From Dehalobacter sp. DCM (GTDB lineage Bacteria; Bacillota; Desulfitobacteriia; Desulfitobacteriales; Syntrophobotulaceae): a stretch of 64,000 nucleotides of DNA. The DNA lies in NCBI RefSeq assembly GCF_024972775.1, contig NZ_CP092282.1, positions 3,683,525 to 3,747,524 of the forward strand, given 5' to 3'. The notes below the pieces were generated by a model. The model searched no databases, was not told the origin of the DNA, and saw nothing but the letters and a program-made list of their open reading frames with translations. The translations under genes and the position numbers were made by a program. The number at the start of each line of letters is the position of its first letter. The first letter of the stretch is position 1. Positions 8,464 through 15,852 of this stretch are shown one piece after another.

Positions 8464-9693
8464 TTACAATTCAGCCTCAATCAATTTACCCATAAACAGA
8501 ATTGTCCCTGTTTCATCGTCGGCAATAATGAATAAAAATGGCCGGTCGGCGATGAACGACGGTGCATCCATAGGTGCTCCCGTCAGCTTCATTTCCACTA
8601 CGGTTGCCGCCGCGGCTTCACTGCCTTCTTCGTTGACCTCGATAACCGCCTTGTGCAGTACCCGGCTGATACAAATATCATCCCGGATTCTGGAAAAGTC
8701 CGCATTGTCAGTAAAGGCCAGCCCCATGCCCAGGGCGGACAGACTGTCTTTGAGGTCTTTAATGCCGTATTCCACTTTAAAGCGCGGCAGCTGCAGCAGC
8801 ACATCCTCCCGTTCGGAAATACTGGTCCGGATCACGTTCCACCGCTCGGCATCCAGGCCGCCGATAAATTCGTTGATGGGTTCTGTTTCTTCCGGCAAGA
8901 TGCAGTACATTGCCGCCTTACCGTTGCCGTAGGGCAGCCGGACAGCTTGGAAACCGTCTCCCTGTCCGTAGGCGATTTTGCCTGTTCGGCTCATCATCAT
9001 GACGTCGCTCTTGCCGCCATTGCGTGCCCGGAATTGGGTCTGAAAGGTCTTCTCGGCATCAAATTCCGCCGTCCAATCCCCCTTGAAATAGATCGCATTG
9101 ATCAGGTACATGATGACATCCGGGGCTATCGGGGAATCAACCATCTTTTCGATTTTTTTGTTGGTTGATTGGGATATCCATTGATTGATTTGATCTGCGG
9201 CTTTGTCTTGGTTAAAGTCGAGCGGGGTCACGGCGGCATTGAAAATATCCTTATTAACCGTTAAAAAGGCCGGCTTAATATCCTCGCCTTCTCTTACCCA
9301 GATCGAATTACTGATGTTCAGCGTGACTTTTTTGTCCAGCTGATTCAGATACGGAATCAGATTTTTATAGCTTTCATTGAGGATACTGTCGTCGATTTCG
9401 CTATATCCCAAGGCCTTGGCCATGGCTTTTTTCGTTTCTGCCTCGGCTCCCTGATAGGTCATAGACAGAGCCGTCGCTATGCTCAAGGGCGAGATGAAGA
9501 TATTCTCTGTACCGTCCTCCTTATTTAGCTGCTGGAAAAGTTCAAAAGCAAAGCGCGAATTTTGCACAACAACCTCCGGACTGATTCCATTTTTATCAAA
9601 GGTTGAATTTTGCGAGGCAGGCTTGGCCGAACACCCTGCCAGCAAGCTAATGGTCAGGATAATACATAGCAGCAGACAAACCCTTTTTTTCAT
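8464..9693 (-). CDS. Serpin-family lipoprotein (protease inhibitor)
   Basis: A lipoprotein signal peptide ends in the lipobox LLAGC (Cys about residue 21), so the mature protein is anchored outside the membrane. A full serpin domain follows: ENIFISPLSIATALSM near the start, then the breach and gate regions, then the C-terminal signature DRPFLFIIADDETGTILFMG. The reactive-centre hinge reads EEGSEAAAAT, the small-residue pattern of inhibitory serpins. By counting from the hinge, P1 falls near the Thr in KLTGAPM, so the target protease class is uncertain. AAGGAG precedes the ATG. Prokaryotic serpins often protect surface enzymes from proteolysis. At 409 aa this one is complete. Confidence 0.93.
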   Translation of the reverse strand: MKKRVCLLLCIILTISLLAGCSAKPASQNSTFDKNGISPEVVVQNSRFAFELFQQLNKEDGTENIFISPLSIATALSMTYQGAEAETKKAMAKALGYSEIDDSILNESYKNLIPYLNQLDKKVTLNISNSIWVREGEDIKPAFLTVNKDIFNAAVTPLDFNQDKAADQINQWISQSTNKKIEKMVDSPIAPDVIMYLINAIYFKGDWTAEFDAEKTFQTQFRARNGGKSDVMMMSRTGKIAYGQGDGFQAVRLPYGNGKAAMYCILPEETEPINEFIGGLDAERWNVIRTSISEREDVLLQLPRFKVEYGIKDLKDSLSALGMGLAFTDNADFSRIRDDICISRVLHKAVIEVNEEGSEAAAATVVEMKLTGAPMDAPSFIADRPFLFIIADDETGTILFMGKLIEAEL

Positions 9694-9740
9694 TTAATCA
9701 CTCCTTCATACCCTAATATTCCTTGAGGAAGTTCCGTATG

Positions 9741-9775
9741 GTATGACGATAAAACCCGGGTTGACCTGACGGTTT
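9741..9775. repeat. Dispersed 35-bp repeat, partner at 57233
   Basis: GTATGACGATAAAA, a variable 6-bp core, then TTGACCTGACGG occurs here and again at 57233-57266. Read on the minus strand both can encode RQVN-x-x-FIVI. It lies between the serpin and LigD-like genes. It may be a fragment of the same decayed gene described at 57201. Confidence 0.4.
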
Positions 9776-9787
9776 CATTACGCTTTA

Positions 9788-11230
9788 TCAGGTTAGCTGC
9801 TGATGATTGCGAAAAAAATCATCCCAAGGGTCCTTATCCTCGATTCTCCGAAGTGCTTCCGCCATGGTCACACTGTCGGGAGCCAACGTGTCTAATTCCG
9901 CCCAGGCGATGGGCATGGACACGCGGGCCCCTTTGCGGGCTCGGATCGAATACGGGGCAATACTGGTGGCACCTCTGCCGTTGCGAATCCAGTCAATAAA
10001 GATTTTGCCCTTGCGCTTGGCCTTGCGCACGTTGCTGGTGTAGCGGTCGGGCCATTTCTGTTCCATCACTTCGGCGACGCGCCTGGCAAAATCGTGAAAT
10101 ACCTCCCAGGCAGCGGTAGGTTTTAAAGGAACGACCACATGGTACCCTTTGCCGCCGCTGGTCTTGAGATAGGCGTTCAGGGAAAGCTCGGTGAGAATAC
10201 TATGTAAATCCCGGACCCCCTGCCGCACGTGACTCAGTTCCATGCCCTCATCCGGGTCCAGATCAAAGACCATCAGATCCGGTTTTTCCAGAGCGTCCAC
10301 CCGGCTTCCCCAGGTGTGAAATTCCAGGGTGCCCATTTGCGCTTCGGCGATGAGCCCGGAAATGTTTTCTATATAAAAGTAGTCCTCCGTTTTCCCCTCA
10401 CTATGGGTAATGGGGATAGTTACGATTCCTTTGCTGCCCGGGCCGGGATGCTTCTTATAAAAGCAGGTTTGGGAGATGCCCTTGGGGCAGCGGACAATGC
10501 TTAAGACCCTGCGGCTCAGATAGGGAAGCATGCGCTCCGCAGCCTTTTCGTAATAGCGGACCACATCCCCTTTGGTGATTTCCGGTTCAGTGAAGATCAC
10601 TTTGTCCGGGTTACTGATCTTAATTCCTTGGATAACCAGGCCGTCGGTCCATTCTTTTCCAGCTTCTATTTCCTCCATGGTGCGTCCGGTTCGGATGCTG
10701 GTGGTAAATTCGGATACACCGTCGCTGCCGGCAGCATGTTCATCTTTTTCTTTGAGCAGCAGCCAGTTTTCCTGTTTCTCGTCCTTTTTCCCTTTTAGCC
10801 GCACCAAGGCCCACTTCCCCTTCAGTCGTTGCCCTTTCAGGACAAACTTGAGCATTCCTGCACCGAGTCCCTCAGCCACATCCCCATGGGGCTCCCAGTA
10901 CCCTTCATCCCAGAGCATGACGACACCGCCGCCGTATTCCCCTTTGGGAATCGTCCCCTCAAAATTCCGGTACTCCAGGGGATGGTCTTCCACATGTACG
11001 GCGAGCCGCTTGTCCCGGGTATCATAGGAAGGGCCCTTGGGTACAGCCCAGCTTAAGAGAGTCCCATCCCACTCCAGACGAAAATCGTAGTGATCCCGAC
11101 GGGCCAGATGGTGCTGGACGACAAACCGCAGACTCTCCCGGGGCATTTCGCTTATCCCTTCCGGTTCCAGGGTTCGGTCAAAATTCCTTTTCCGGTTGTA
11201 TTCAGTGAGTTTTTCCTTATCCATACCCAT
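9788..11230 (-). CDS. LigD-like DNA repair protein: 3'-phosphoesterase plus polymerase domain, no ligase domain
   Basis: The N-terminal domain (about residues 15-190) is the LigD 3'-phosphoesterase: FVVQHHLARRDHYDFRLEWDG and KGEYGGGVVMLWDEG carry the metal-binding His and Asp residues. The second domain (about 205-475) is the archaeo-eukaryotic-primase-type polymerase of LigD. Key parts are the catalytic FDLDPDEG, the SGGKGYHVVVPL motif and the C-terminal GATSIAPYSIRARKGA. In bacterial non-homologous end joining these activities prepare ends and fill gaps for an ATP-dependent ligase working with Ku. Here the ligase domain is absent and neither Ku nor a ligase gene lies in the window. The partners must be elsewhere if the pathway works. 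The gene is monocistronic between serpin and a tiny ORF. Confidence 0.9.
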   Translation of the reverse strand: MGMDKEKLTEYNRKRNFDRTLEPEGISEMPRESLRFVVQHHLARRDHYDFRLEWDGTLLSWAVPKGPSYDTRDKRLAVHVEDHPLEYRNFEGTIPKGEYGGGVVMLWDEGYWEPHGDVAEGLGAGMLKFVLKGQRLKGKWALVRLKGKKDEKQENWLLLKEKDEHAAGSDGVSEFTTSIRTGRTMEEIEAGKEWTDGLVIQGIKISNPDKVIFTEPEITKGDVVRYYEKAAERMLPYLSRRVLSIVRCPKGISQTCFYKKHPGPGSKGIVTIPITHSEGKTEDYFYIENISGLIAEAQMGTLEFHTWGSRVDALEKPDLMVFDLDPDEGMELSHVRQGVRDLHSILTELSLNAYLKTSGGKGYHVVVPLKPTAAWEVFHDFARRVAEVMEQKWPDRYTSNVRKAKRKGKIFIDWIRNGRGATSIAPYSIRARKGARVSMPIAWAELDTLAPDSVTMAEALRRIEDKDPWDDFFRNHQQLT

Positions 11231-11310
11231 ATCTTCCCATAGTGTATTTCAAACTATGCATCGCAGAAATTTTATATCATTTGAATGTAGTTTTGTGCGC
11301 CATAGAAGTT

Positions 11311-11454
11311 TTATACATTGTATTTTTCTCGAATGCTTTTTAGCGACGCTTCTCCGTCCAGCATCTTCCCCTTGGCTATCTGTGCTTCAGCTGCAGCCAA
11401 TTTGTTGTAGACATCAAGCATGAACAGTTTTTCCTCGTACATTTTTACACTCAT
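11311..11454 (-). CDS. Small antitoxin-like protein (47 aa)
   Basis: The frame encodes MSVKMYEEKLFMLDVYNKLA followed by AAEAQIAKGKMLDGEASLKS and IREKYNV. This amphipathic, two-helix pattern resembles short C-terminal segments of RelB/prevent-host-death-type antitoxins and small Firmicute hypotheticals, but no toxin gene is adjacent. I do not claim a family. The start at 11454 is favoured because it overlaps (ATGA) the stop of a six-codon leader that has a perfect ribosome-binding site. Alternative starts are ATG 11463 and 11442. The 11231-11310 gap before LigD shows nothing. Confidence 0.5.
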   Translation of the reverse strand: MSVKMYEEKLFMLDVYNKLAAAEAQIAKGKMLDGEASLKSIREKYNV

Positions 11455-11471
11455 AATAACCATATCGCCAT
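11451..11471 (-). CDS. Six-codon leader peptide MAIWLL
   Basis: ATG at 11471 follows GGAGG (rc of 11480-11484) with 8-nt spacing, and the stop TGA overlaps the next ATG by four bases (ATGA, 11451-11454). The arrangement is that of a translation-coupling leader for the 47-aa protein. It is short enough to be chance, but the RBS and overlap together make it worth recording. Confidence 0.4.
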   Translation of the reverse strand: MAIWLL

Positions 11472-11485
11472 ACCCGTTTCCTCCA

Positions 11486-12343
11486 TCAATTTCTCAGGTT
11501 AACCACTTTTGCCTGTAATTTTAAGATACCCTCAATCGAAATCGTCTGTTGAAGAAATCCGTACAGAAGAAAAACATTGGCAACAAGGACTTGCGTTTCG
11601 CCGCTTGAGAAGGACCCTGCCACAAAAACACCGATGAAGAGCATCGCCCAATAAGCAAAACTGGCATTACAAATCCGCTTCCAGACGGGGATGTAATTAT
11701 TTCCCCTGATGAACTGGAACAGAATAACAACATACCACATCATATGCATTGTGACAAAATCCCAAAGGCCGCTCGGTCCGGTTAATCTGTCCCAATTCAG
11801 CGAAAAAAGCTGTTGAGGGTATAACTCCCAGTTTATTGCGGTTTCTCTCGCTGGGGTCAAAAAAGCCTGTAAGAAAAAAAGATAAATCCCAATGAAGCCG
11901 ATAACGTATAGCCACCAAAAGGTTTGGCGCTTCACCGCAAGATGATAAATACCATACGCAATAGCTAACGCGATTATGGGCACAGCAATAAAATAGTATT
12001 GGAAATAGGCTTCTATCAACAGTTTCGGGCCAACGATACACGCAATTAAACATAAACCGGCAATGCACATTTCTTTGAGAATATGTCTTTTTTTCGCGCT
12101 GGGATAGGCTTGATTCACTTCGTGCTGGATCATTTGAATATCGCCAAATTGCGCTATCACCGTGCGGATTGCCTCATCTTGATCCAAATCGCTGCTGCGT
12201 AATGCGGCATAGTGGTCATATAAGTGTTGTTTCCACTCATCCGCCAATTCCTGTTTTTCTCTCAGCTCCAAATTCACTCCGGAAATAATTGTCCGGACGT
12301 AATGTTCGAATTCCTCAATCCGTAGATGTTCTGACAATGCCAT
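11486..12343 (-). CDS. Membrane protein with N-terminal permease-prefix/HAAS-type domain
   Basis: Residues 1-95 form a soluble helical domain with the pattern DEWKQHLYDHYAALRSSDLD followed by QDEAIRTVIAQFGD. This is typical of the HAAS/permease-prefix domain that accompanies PadR regulators. Six or so transmembrane helices follow. The start is taken at ATG 12343; the longest frame begins with an internal TTG at 12352. The gene overlaps the padR gene by 29 bp and is surely co-transcribed with it. In such pairs the membrane protein is often an anti-regulator or transporter accessory under PadR control. The exact function is unknown. Confidence 0.75.
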   Translation of the reverse strand: MALSEHLRIEEFEHYVRTIISGVNLELREKQELADEWKQHLYDHYAALRSSDLDQDEAIRTVIAQFGDIQMIQHEVNQAYPSAKKRHILKEMCIAGLCLIACIVGPKLLIEAYFQYYFIAVPIIALAIAYGIYHLAVKRQTFWWLYVIGFIGIYLFFLQAFLTPARETAINWELYPQQLFSLNWDRLTGPSGLWDFVTMHMMWYVVILFQFIRGNNYIPVWKRICNASFAYWAMLFIGVFVAGSFSSGETQVLVANVFLLYGFLQQTISIEGILKLQAKVVNLRN

Positions 12344-12662
12344 CACCCACAATCCGCTGCATAACTTTCTGAAACATGTTCCATTCGTTTTTTTGATCTG
12401 CTACGGCGTGTTCGCCTGCATGTGTAATGCGATAATATTTTCGGCGCGGTCCATCACTGGAATCCCGCCAATAACTACTGACCAGTCCGGCTAGTTCCAG
12501 TCTTTTTAAAGCCGGATAAAGGGTTCCTTCTTTGTAACAAAGATATCCTTCACTCAGCGTTTGTACCTTCTCTGTAATCTCGTACCCGTACATATCCTTC
12601 TCGGTAAGCAAAGACAACAGAATAAGGCCGGTACTTCCCTTTAATAGTTCCGCTTTATGCAT
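12315..12662 (-). CDS. PadR-family transcriptional regulator
   Basis: This 115-aa winged-helix repressor has the hallmark sequence LLSLLTEKDMYGYEITEKVQ, then GTLYPALKRLELAGLVSSYW, then RRKYYRITHAGE, which together form the PadR wHTH. The ATG at 12662 has GAGGGGC upstream; the longer frame adds nine residues without an RBS. It overlaps the downstream membrane protein gene. A near-palindrome just upstream (12693-12708) is a candidate autoregulatory operator. Confidence 0.9.
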   Translation of the reverse strand: MHKAELLKGSTGLILLSLLTEKDMYGYEITEKVQTLSEGYLCYKEGTLYPALKRLELAGLVSSYWRDSSDGPRRKYYRITHAGEHAVADQKNEWNMFQKVMQRIVGDGIVRTSTD

Positions 12663-12692
12663 TTCCAGCGCCCCTCTATGTAGAATCACTAC

Positions 12693-12708
12693 TTACTGTA
12701 TATTGTAA
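12693..12708. promoter_or_regulatory. Candidate PadR operator
   Basis: TTACTGTATATTGTAA has symmetric TTAC...TATA...GTAA blocks and lies about 30 bp upstream of the padR start codon. PadR regulators usually bind such palindromes and repress their own operon. The pairing with this regulator is inferred from position. Confidence 0.4.
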
Positions 12709-12729
12709 CACGATGTAGCGGTGAAATAT

Positions 12730-12758
12730 ATGGTATATTTTGTAATTTATGTTATAAT
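12730..12758 (+). promoter_or_regulatory. Promoter of the intact holin-like toxin
   Basis: TATAAT at 12753-12758 is preceded, 17 bp away, by a weak -35 (region 12730-12736). The same block (TGGTAT, 17 bp, TATAAT) is kept in the second module at 15782-15810. Confidence 0.55.
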
Positions 12759-12781
12759 AGCCCTGCAGCAGATGGCGTGCA

Positions 12782-12817
12782 GGGCGGTCGGCATTCCCTC
12801 CGGAAGGAGGTGATGCC
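12782..12817 (+). promoter_or_regulatory. Toxin mRNA leader: sequestered ribosome-binding site
   Basis: GGCAT (12790-12794) pairs with ATGCC (12813-12817), and CCTCC (12797-12801) pairs with GGAGG (12806-12810) across a GGAA tetraloop. Both the Shine-Dalgarno site and the first ATG are therefore buried. The segment GGGCGGTCGGC (12782-12792) is also fully complementary to 12945-12955 near the 3' end of the same mRNA. Sequestration of this kind is a known safeguard in type I toxin mRNAs. Confidence 0.6.
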
Positions 12818-12902
12818 CATGGAAGTATTCCAGTCATTGATGTTGATGGTTTCTTTCGCGACGTTGGTCGTTATGATACTATCCTTCAATAGGAAGAAAT
12901 AG
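12813..12902 (+). CDS. Holin-like type I toxin (29 aa)
   Basis: The peptide starts MPMEVFQSLMLMVSFATLVV and ends MILSFNRKK: a short N-terminus, one hydrophobic helix and a basic tail. This is the pattern of the putative holin-like toxin family of Firmicutes, whose members insert into the membrane. ATG 12813 or 12819 may be used; the RBS is very strong but folded into a hairpin. Convergent with an antisense RNA and sharing a bidirectional terminator, it forms a TxpA/RatA-like module. It is too short for usual gene calling. Confidence 0.75.
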   Translation: MPMEVFQSLMLMVSFATLVVMILSFNRKK

Positions 12903-13003
12903 ACCGCCCAGTCTAATGGTTAACGGTCTATTCCGTATACCGAAGCCGACCGCCCTTAAAGCGGCTGTTGCGGGGAATCATGTTACAGCATGATTCCTCT
13001 TTT
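12898..13003 (-). ncRNA. Antisense antitoxin RNA of the intact module
   Basis: A minus-strand promoter is visible: TATAAT (rc of 13010-13015) with an upstream TGG. It would start transcription near 13003. The RNA would begin with a 9-bp hairpin (rc of 12974-12997) and end at the AATAGACCG/CGGTCTATT stem (12898-12932), overlapping the 3' end of the toxin mRNA. This layout matches RatA-type antitoxins. Ends are estimates. Confidence 0.5.
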
Positions 13004-13007
13004 GTTT
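12974..13007 (+). terminator. Terminator of the toxin mRNA
   Basis: GGAATCATG (12974-12982) and CATGATTCC (12989-12997) form a perfect 9-bp stem with a 6-base loop, followed by TCTTTTGTTT. Ending here would include 12945-12955, the partner of the toxin leader. From 13008 to 13118 only the antitoxin promoter region is seen. Confidence 0.65.
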
Positions 13008-13118
13008 ATATTATATACCATGTTTTAGTTAAAATACATACTTATCTGTAAATTTATGTAAAATAGTATGCCTTGTCTGGCTTCAGTGTTCCATTTTCCA
13101 CACCAACACACTAACGTC

Positions 13119-13889
13119 TTACCCTATTTTCCGCTTATACGCCAGCATGGCAAAACCATAAGCAATAATCAGAATACCCAGGCACCAGGCAAGTGCAATC
13201 CAGATACCACTCCCGACCGGCTGAGCGGACAGCAGTGCCCGAATGGCCTCCACAATCGCAGTGACTGGCTGGTTCTCGGCAAAGACGCGAACGCCCGACG
13301 GCATCGATGCGGTTGGCACAAACGCCGAGCTGATAAACGGCAGAAAGATCAGCGGGTAGGAAAAGGCACTGGCGCCGTCAACGGATTTGGCGGACAACCC
13401 GGCAATCGCCGCGATCCAGGTCAGGGCAAGGGTAAACAGCGCGAGGATACCGGCTACAGCGAGCCAGGACAGTACCCCAGCCGGCGAGCGAAAGCCCATG
13501 AGGAGAGCCGCCAATAGGATGACGACCACAGAAATTGCGTTGGATACCAGCGAAGTCAACACGTGCCCCCACAGTACGGTGGAACGCGCTATCGGCATGG
13601 AATGGAAGCGCTCGAATATGCCCCGCTGCATGTCGATAAACAAGCGGTAAGCCGTATAGGATACACCGCTGGCAATGGCAATCAGCAGGATGCCGGGCAG
13701 CAGGTAATTCACGTAGTTATCCGTACCGGCTTTAATGGCGCCGCCGAATACATAGACGAAAAGCAGCATAAAGGCAATCGGCATGAGGGTTACCGTGATG
13801 ATGGTGTCCATACTGCGAAAGATATGGCGCATGGAACGTCCAAGCATTACTGTCATATCGCTGAAAAAGTGTCTTTTAATTGTTTCCAT
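13119..13889 (-). CDS. ABC-2 type exporter permease (DrrB-like)
   Basis: This 256-aa integral membrane protein has six predicted helices and the ABC-2 pattern of drug or polysaccharide exporters. Visible parts include TVTLMPIAFMLLFVYVFGGA early and YRLFIDMQRGIFERFHSMPI in the middle, as in DrrB/NodJ permeases. Its ATG follows the stop of the ATPase gene with no gap, so the two are coupled and form a DrrAB-type efflux pump. The substrate is unknown; homology to daunorubicin exporters does not establish it. Confidence 0.88.
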   Translation of the reverse strand: METIKRHFFSDMTVMLGRSMRHIFRSMDTIITVTLMPIAFMLLFVYVFGGAIKAGTDNYVNYLLPGILLIAIASGVSYTAYRLFIDMQRGIFERFHSMPIARSTVLWGHVLTSLVSNAISVVVILLAALLMGFRSPAGVLSWLAVAGILALFTLALTWIAAIAGLSAKSVDGASAFSYPLIFLPFISSAFVPTASMPSGVRVFAENQPVTAIVEAIRALLSAQPVGSGIWIALAWCLGILIIAYGFAMLAYKRKIG

Positions 13890-14705
13890 TTAGCTAACCC
13901 CCTTTTTCTCCTTGCCATCCATGGCACCGCCATATAGCTCATCCGTGGACGTTTGGCCGACGATAGTAAGGAATATCTCCTCCAAGGTCGGCTGTTTTTC
14001 CACATATTCCACCTTGGCCGGCGGGAACTGCTTTTTCAACTCTGCCAGAGTGCCGTCCGCGATAATCTTCCCCTGATGAAGAATGGCGATGTGATCAGCC
14101 AGTTGTTCAGCCTCCTCCAAATACTGCGTAGTCAGGAATACCGTCGTACCCCTGCCAGTAAGCTCCTTAACAAGCTTCCATACCTCAAGGCGCGCCTCGG
14201 GGTCAAGCCCGGTGGTCGGCTCGTCGAGGAAAATAAGCTGCGGGTTTCCCACAACGCTCATGGCGATGTCCAGCCTGCGACGCATACCACCCGAATACGT
14301 GGATACCCTGCGGTTGGCGGCGTCAATCAAGCCGAAACGCTGCAGCAAACTCTCCGTGACCTGCCGTGGGTGATTCAGGTGCCGCAGTTTGGCGATCATA
14401 ATCAGGTTTTCCCGTCCGGTCAATGTGTCGTCCACCGCGGCAAATTGTCCGGTCAGACTGATGGACTGCCGCACATCGCCGGGTTTTGCTATAACGTCGA
14501 ATCCGTTGACGACGGCCTTGCCACTGTCCGGTTTCAGCAGTGTAGTCAGTATTTTGATGATCGTTGTCTTGCCTGCGCCGTTCGATTCGAGCAGGGCGAA
14601 AACACTGCCTGTTTTTATTTGAAAATCAACGCCTGCGAGTACCGGGGTGTTTTTATAGGATTTTTTCAACCCGTGCACCGAAATAGCGATTTTATTTTGA
14701 GACAT
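13890..14705 (-). CDS. ABC transporter ATPase (DrrA-like)
   Basis: The nucleotide-binding domain occupies residues 8-230, with signature YSGGMRRRLDIA, Walker B LIFLDEPTTGLD, and a C-terminal extension (KVEYVEKQPTLEEIFLTIVG) typical of DrrA proteins. The Walker A reads ALLESNGAGKTT, so the first Gly of GxxxxGK(T/S) is replaced by Glu; Lys and Thr are kept. It lies 2 bp after the XRE-pentapeptide regulator gene and abuts the permease, so the three form one operon. The odd P-loop may lower ATP binding or may be tolerated in this branch. Confidence 0.9.
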   Translation of the reverse strand: MSQNKIAISVHGLKKSYKNTPVLAGVDFQIKTGSVFALLESNGAGKTTIIKILTTLLKPDSGKAVVNGFDVIAKPGDVRQSISLTGQFAAVDDTLTGRENLIMIAKLRHLNHPRQVTESLLQRFGLIDAANRRVSTYSGGMRRRLDIAMSVVGNPQLIFLDEPTTGLDPEARLEVWKLVKELTGRGTTVFLTTQYLEEAEQLADHIAILHQGKIIADGTLAELKKQFPPAKVEYVEKQPTLEEIFLTIVGQTSTDELYGGAMDGKEKKGVS

Positions 14706-14707
14706 CG

Positions 14708-15631
14708 TTATACCTCCTCTGGTGTGAATAACGTGATCCCGCTCACGTCTGCTTTGCCGTTTTTCAAAAAGGAATAGGTCATCTTATCTGCTTGACAGTC
14801 AATAAACCGGATCCGCTTCAGGCTTTTATTTTTGAAAAAAGTATTAAGCAACGTGGCATTCTGAAAGGTCACCCCGGAAAAATCACAGTTATCAAAAGCG
14901 CAGTCCGATAAGGTGCCCTCGAAAACGATATCGGCAAATTGGGTGGTGTAAAAGGTGGTGTGGTTCAACACAGCACCTGCCATGGTGTTTTTCAACAAGG
15001 CACTGGATTTGAAGACTGCTCCCGTAAAATCGGCGCCGGTGAAATCACAGCCTTTGATATAGCTTGAAGCAAATTCAGAATCCTTTAACAAACAGCTTGT
15101 AAAGAAACTGTTGACAATACTGGAACTTTGAATGCGGCTGACGCTGATGTCGGAATGGGAAAAATCACAGCCATCCACATTGTTGCTTTTCAGCAGAAGC
15201 CCTGCCATCTCCGAACCGATAAAAAGACAGCGCTGCATATTGGAAGAACTCAATTTTTCATGCAAATTATGGAGTCCGGAAAAGTCTGCGTCTACCCAAT
15301 TCCAGCTGGACATATCCCAGCCACGTTTTTTCTCCGGTTTTCCGGATGGCGGTTCAGCTGATGGCACCTCGGAAGACTCGACAAACGTTTTTACAACGGA
15401 TGTTTTTACGGCTTTTTCTGATTGAACGCTTTCTGAAAAGTAGTTGAGGTCAACCCCCAGTATTTCCGCAAGCCGGTGTAACGTAATAATGTCCGGTAAG
15501 GATTCTCCGCGTTCCCACTTTCCGACAGCTTGCGAACTAATGGATAGCCGCCCAGCCAACTGTGCCTGAGATAAATTCTTTTCTTTGCGAGCTTCTGAAA
15601 TTTTATTTCCTATCATCACCGATGTTAACAT
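14708..15631 (-). CDS. XRE-family regulator fused to pentapeptide repeats
   Basis: An N-terminal Cro/C1-type HTH (about residues 8-62) contains ARKEKNLSQAQLAGRLSISS followed by QAVGKWERGESLPD. After a proline-rich linker (about 75-105) the rest (about 115-270) is a right-handed beta-helix of pentapeptide-like repeats of the form A(D/N)(L/F)xx, for example GCDFTGADFTGAVFKSS. GGAG lies 11 nt before ATG 15631; a GTG two codons upstream is an alternative. Pentapeptide helices can mimic DNA or act as protein-binding scaffolds. As the first gene of the DrrAB operon it probably senses a signal and controls the exporter. Confidence 0.85.
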   Translation of the reverse strand: MLTSVMIGNKISEARKEKNLSQAQLAGRLSISSQAVGKWERGESLPDIITLHRLAEILGVDLNYFSESVQSEKAVKTSVVKTFVESSEVPSAEPPSGKPEKKRGWDMSSWNWVDADFSGLHNLHEKLSSSNMQRCLFIGSEMAGLLLKSNNVDGCDFSHSDISVSRIQSSSIVNSFFTSCLLKDSEFASSYIKGCDFTGADFTGAVFKSSALLKNTMAGAVLNHTTFYTTQFADIVFEGTLSDCAFDNCDFSGVTFQNATLLNTFFKNKSLKRIRFIDCQADKMTYSFLKNGKADVSGITLFTPEEV

Positions 15632-15781
15632 GTGCACACGTTCTCCTTTTTTTGTTTTTGTCGACGCTGTTATTCTACCCATTCACACAGCGTATTTCAA
15701 CACAAAATATGAAACTGTTGGTTGTTTTTCTGCTACTATTCGTTGTATTGGTAGGGCGCAACATCTTTTCCTGTTAATATA

Positions 15782-15810
15782 TGGTATATTTTGTAAATAC
15801 ATATTATAAT
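15782..15810 (+). promoter_or_regulatory. Promoter of the second toxin module
   Basis: TATAAT at 15805-15810 and TGGTAT 17 bp upstream match the promoter of the intact module. Homology between the two modules runs from about 15776 to 16105. Confidence 0.5.
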
Positions 15811-15852
15811 AGCCCTGCAGCAAATGGCAGCATTCCCTCCTGGAAGGAGGTG

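Noticed and set aside
13953..14777. Long plus-strand open frame opposite the DrrA-like gene
   Set aside because: It mirrors the ATPase gene codon for codon and has no RBS or domain; a shadow frame.
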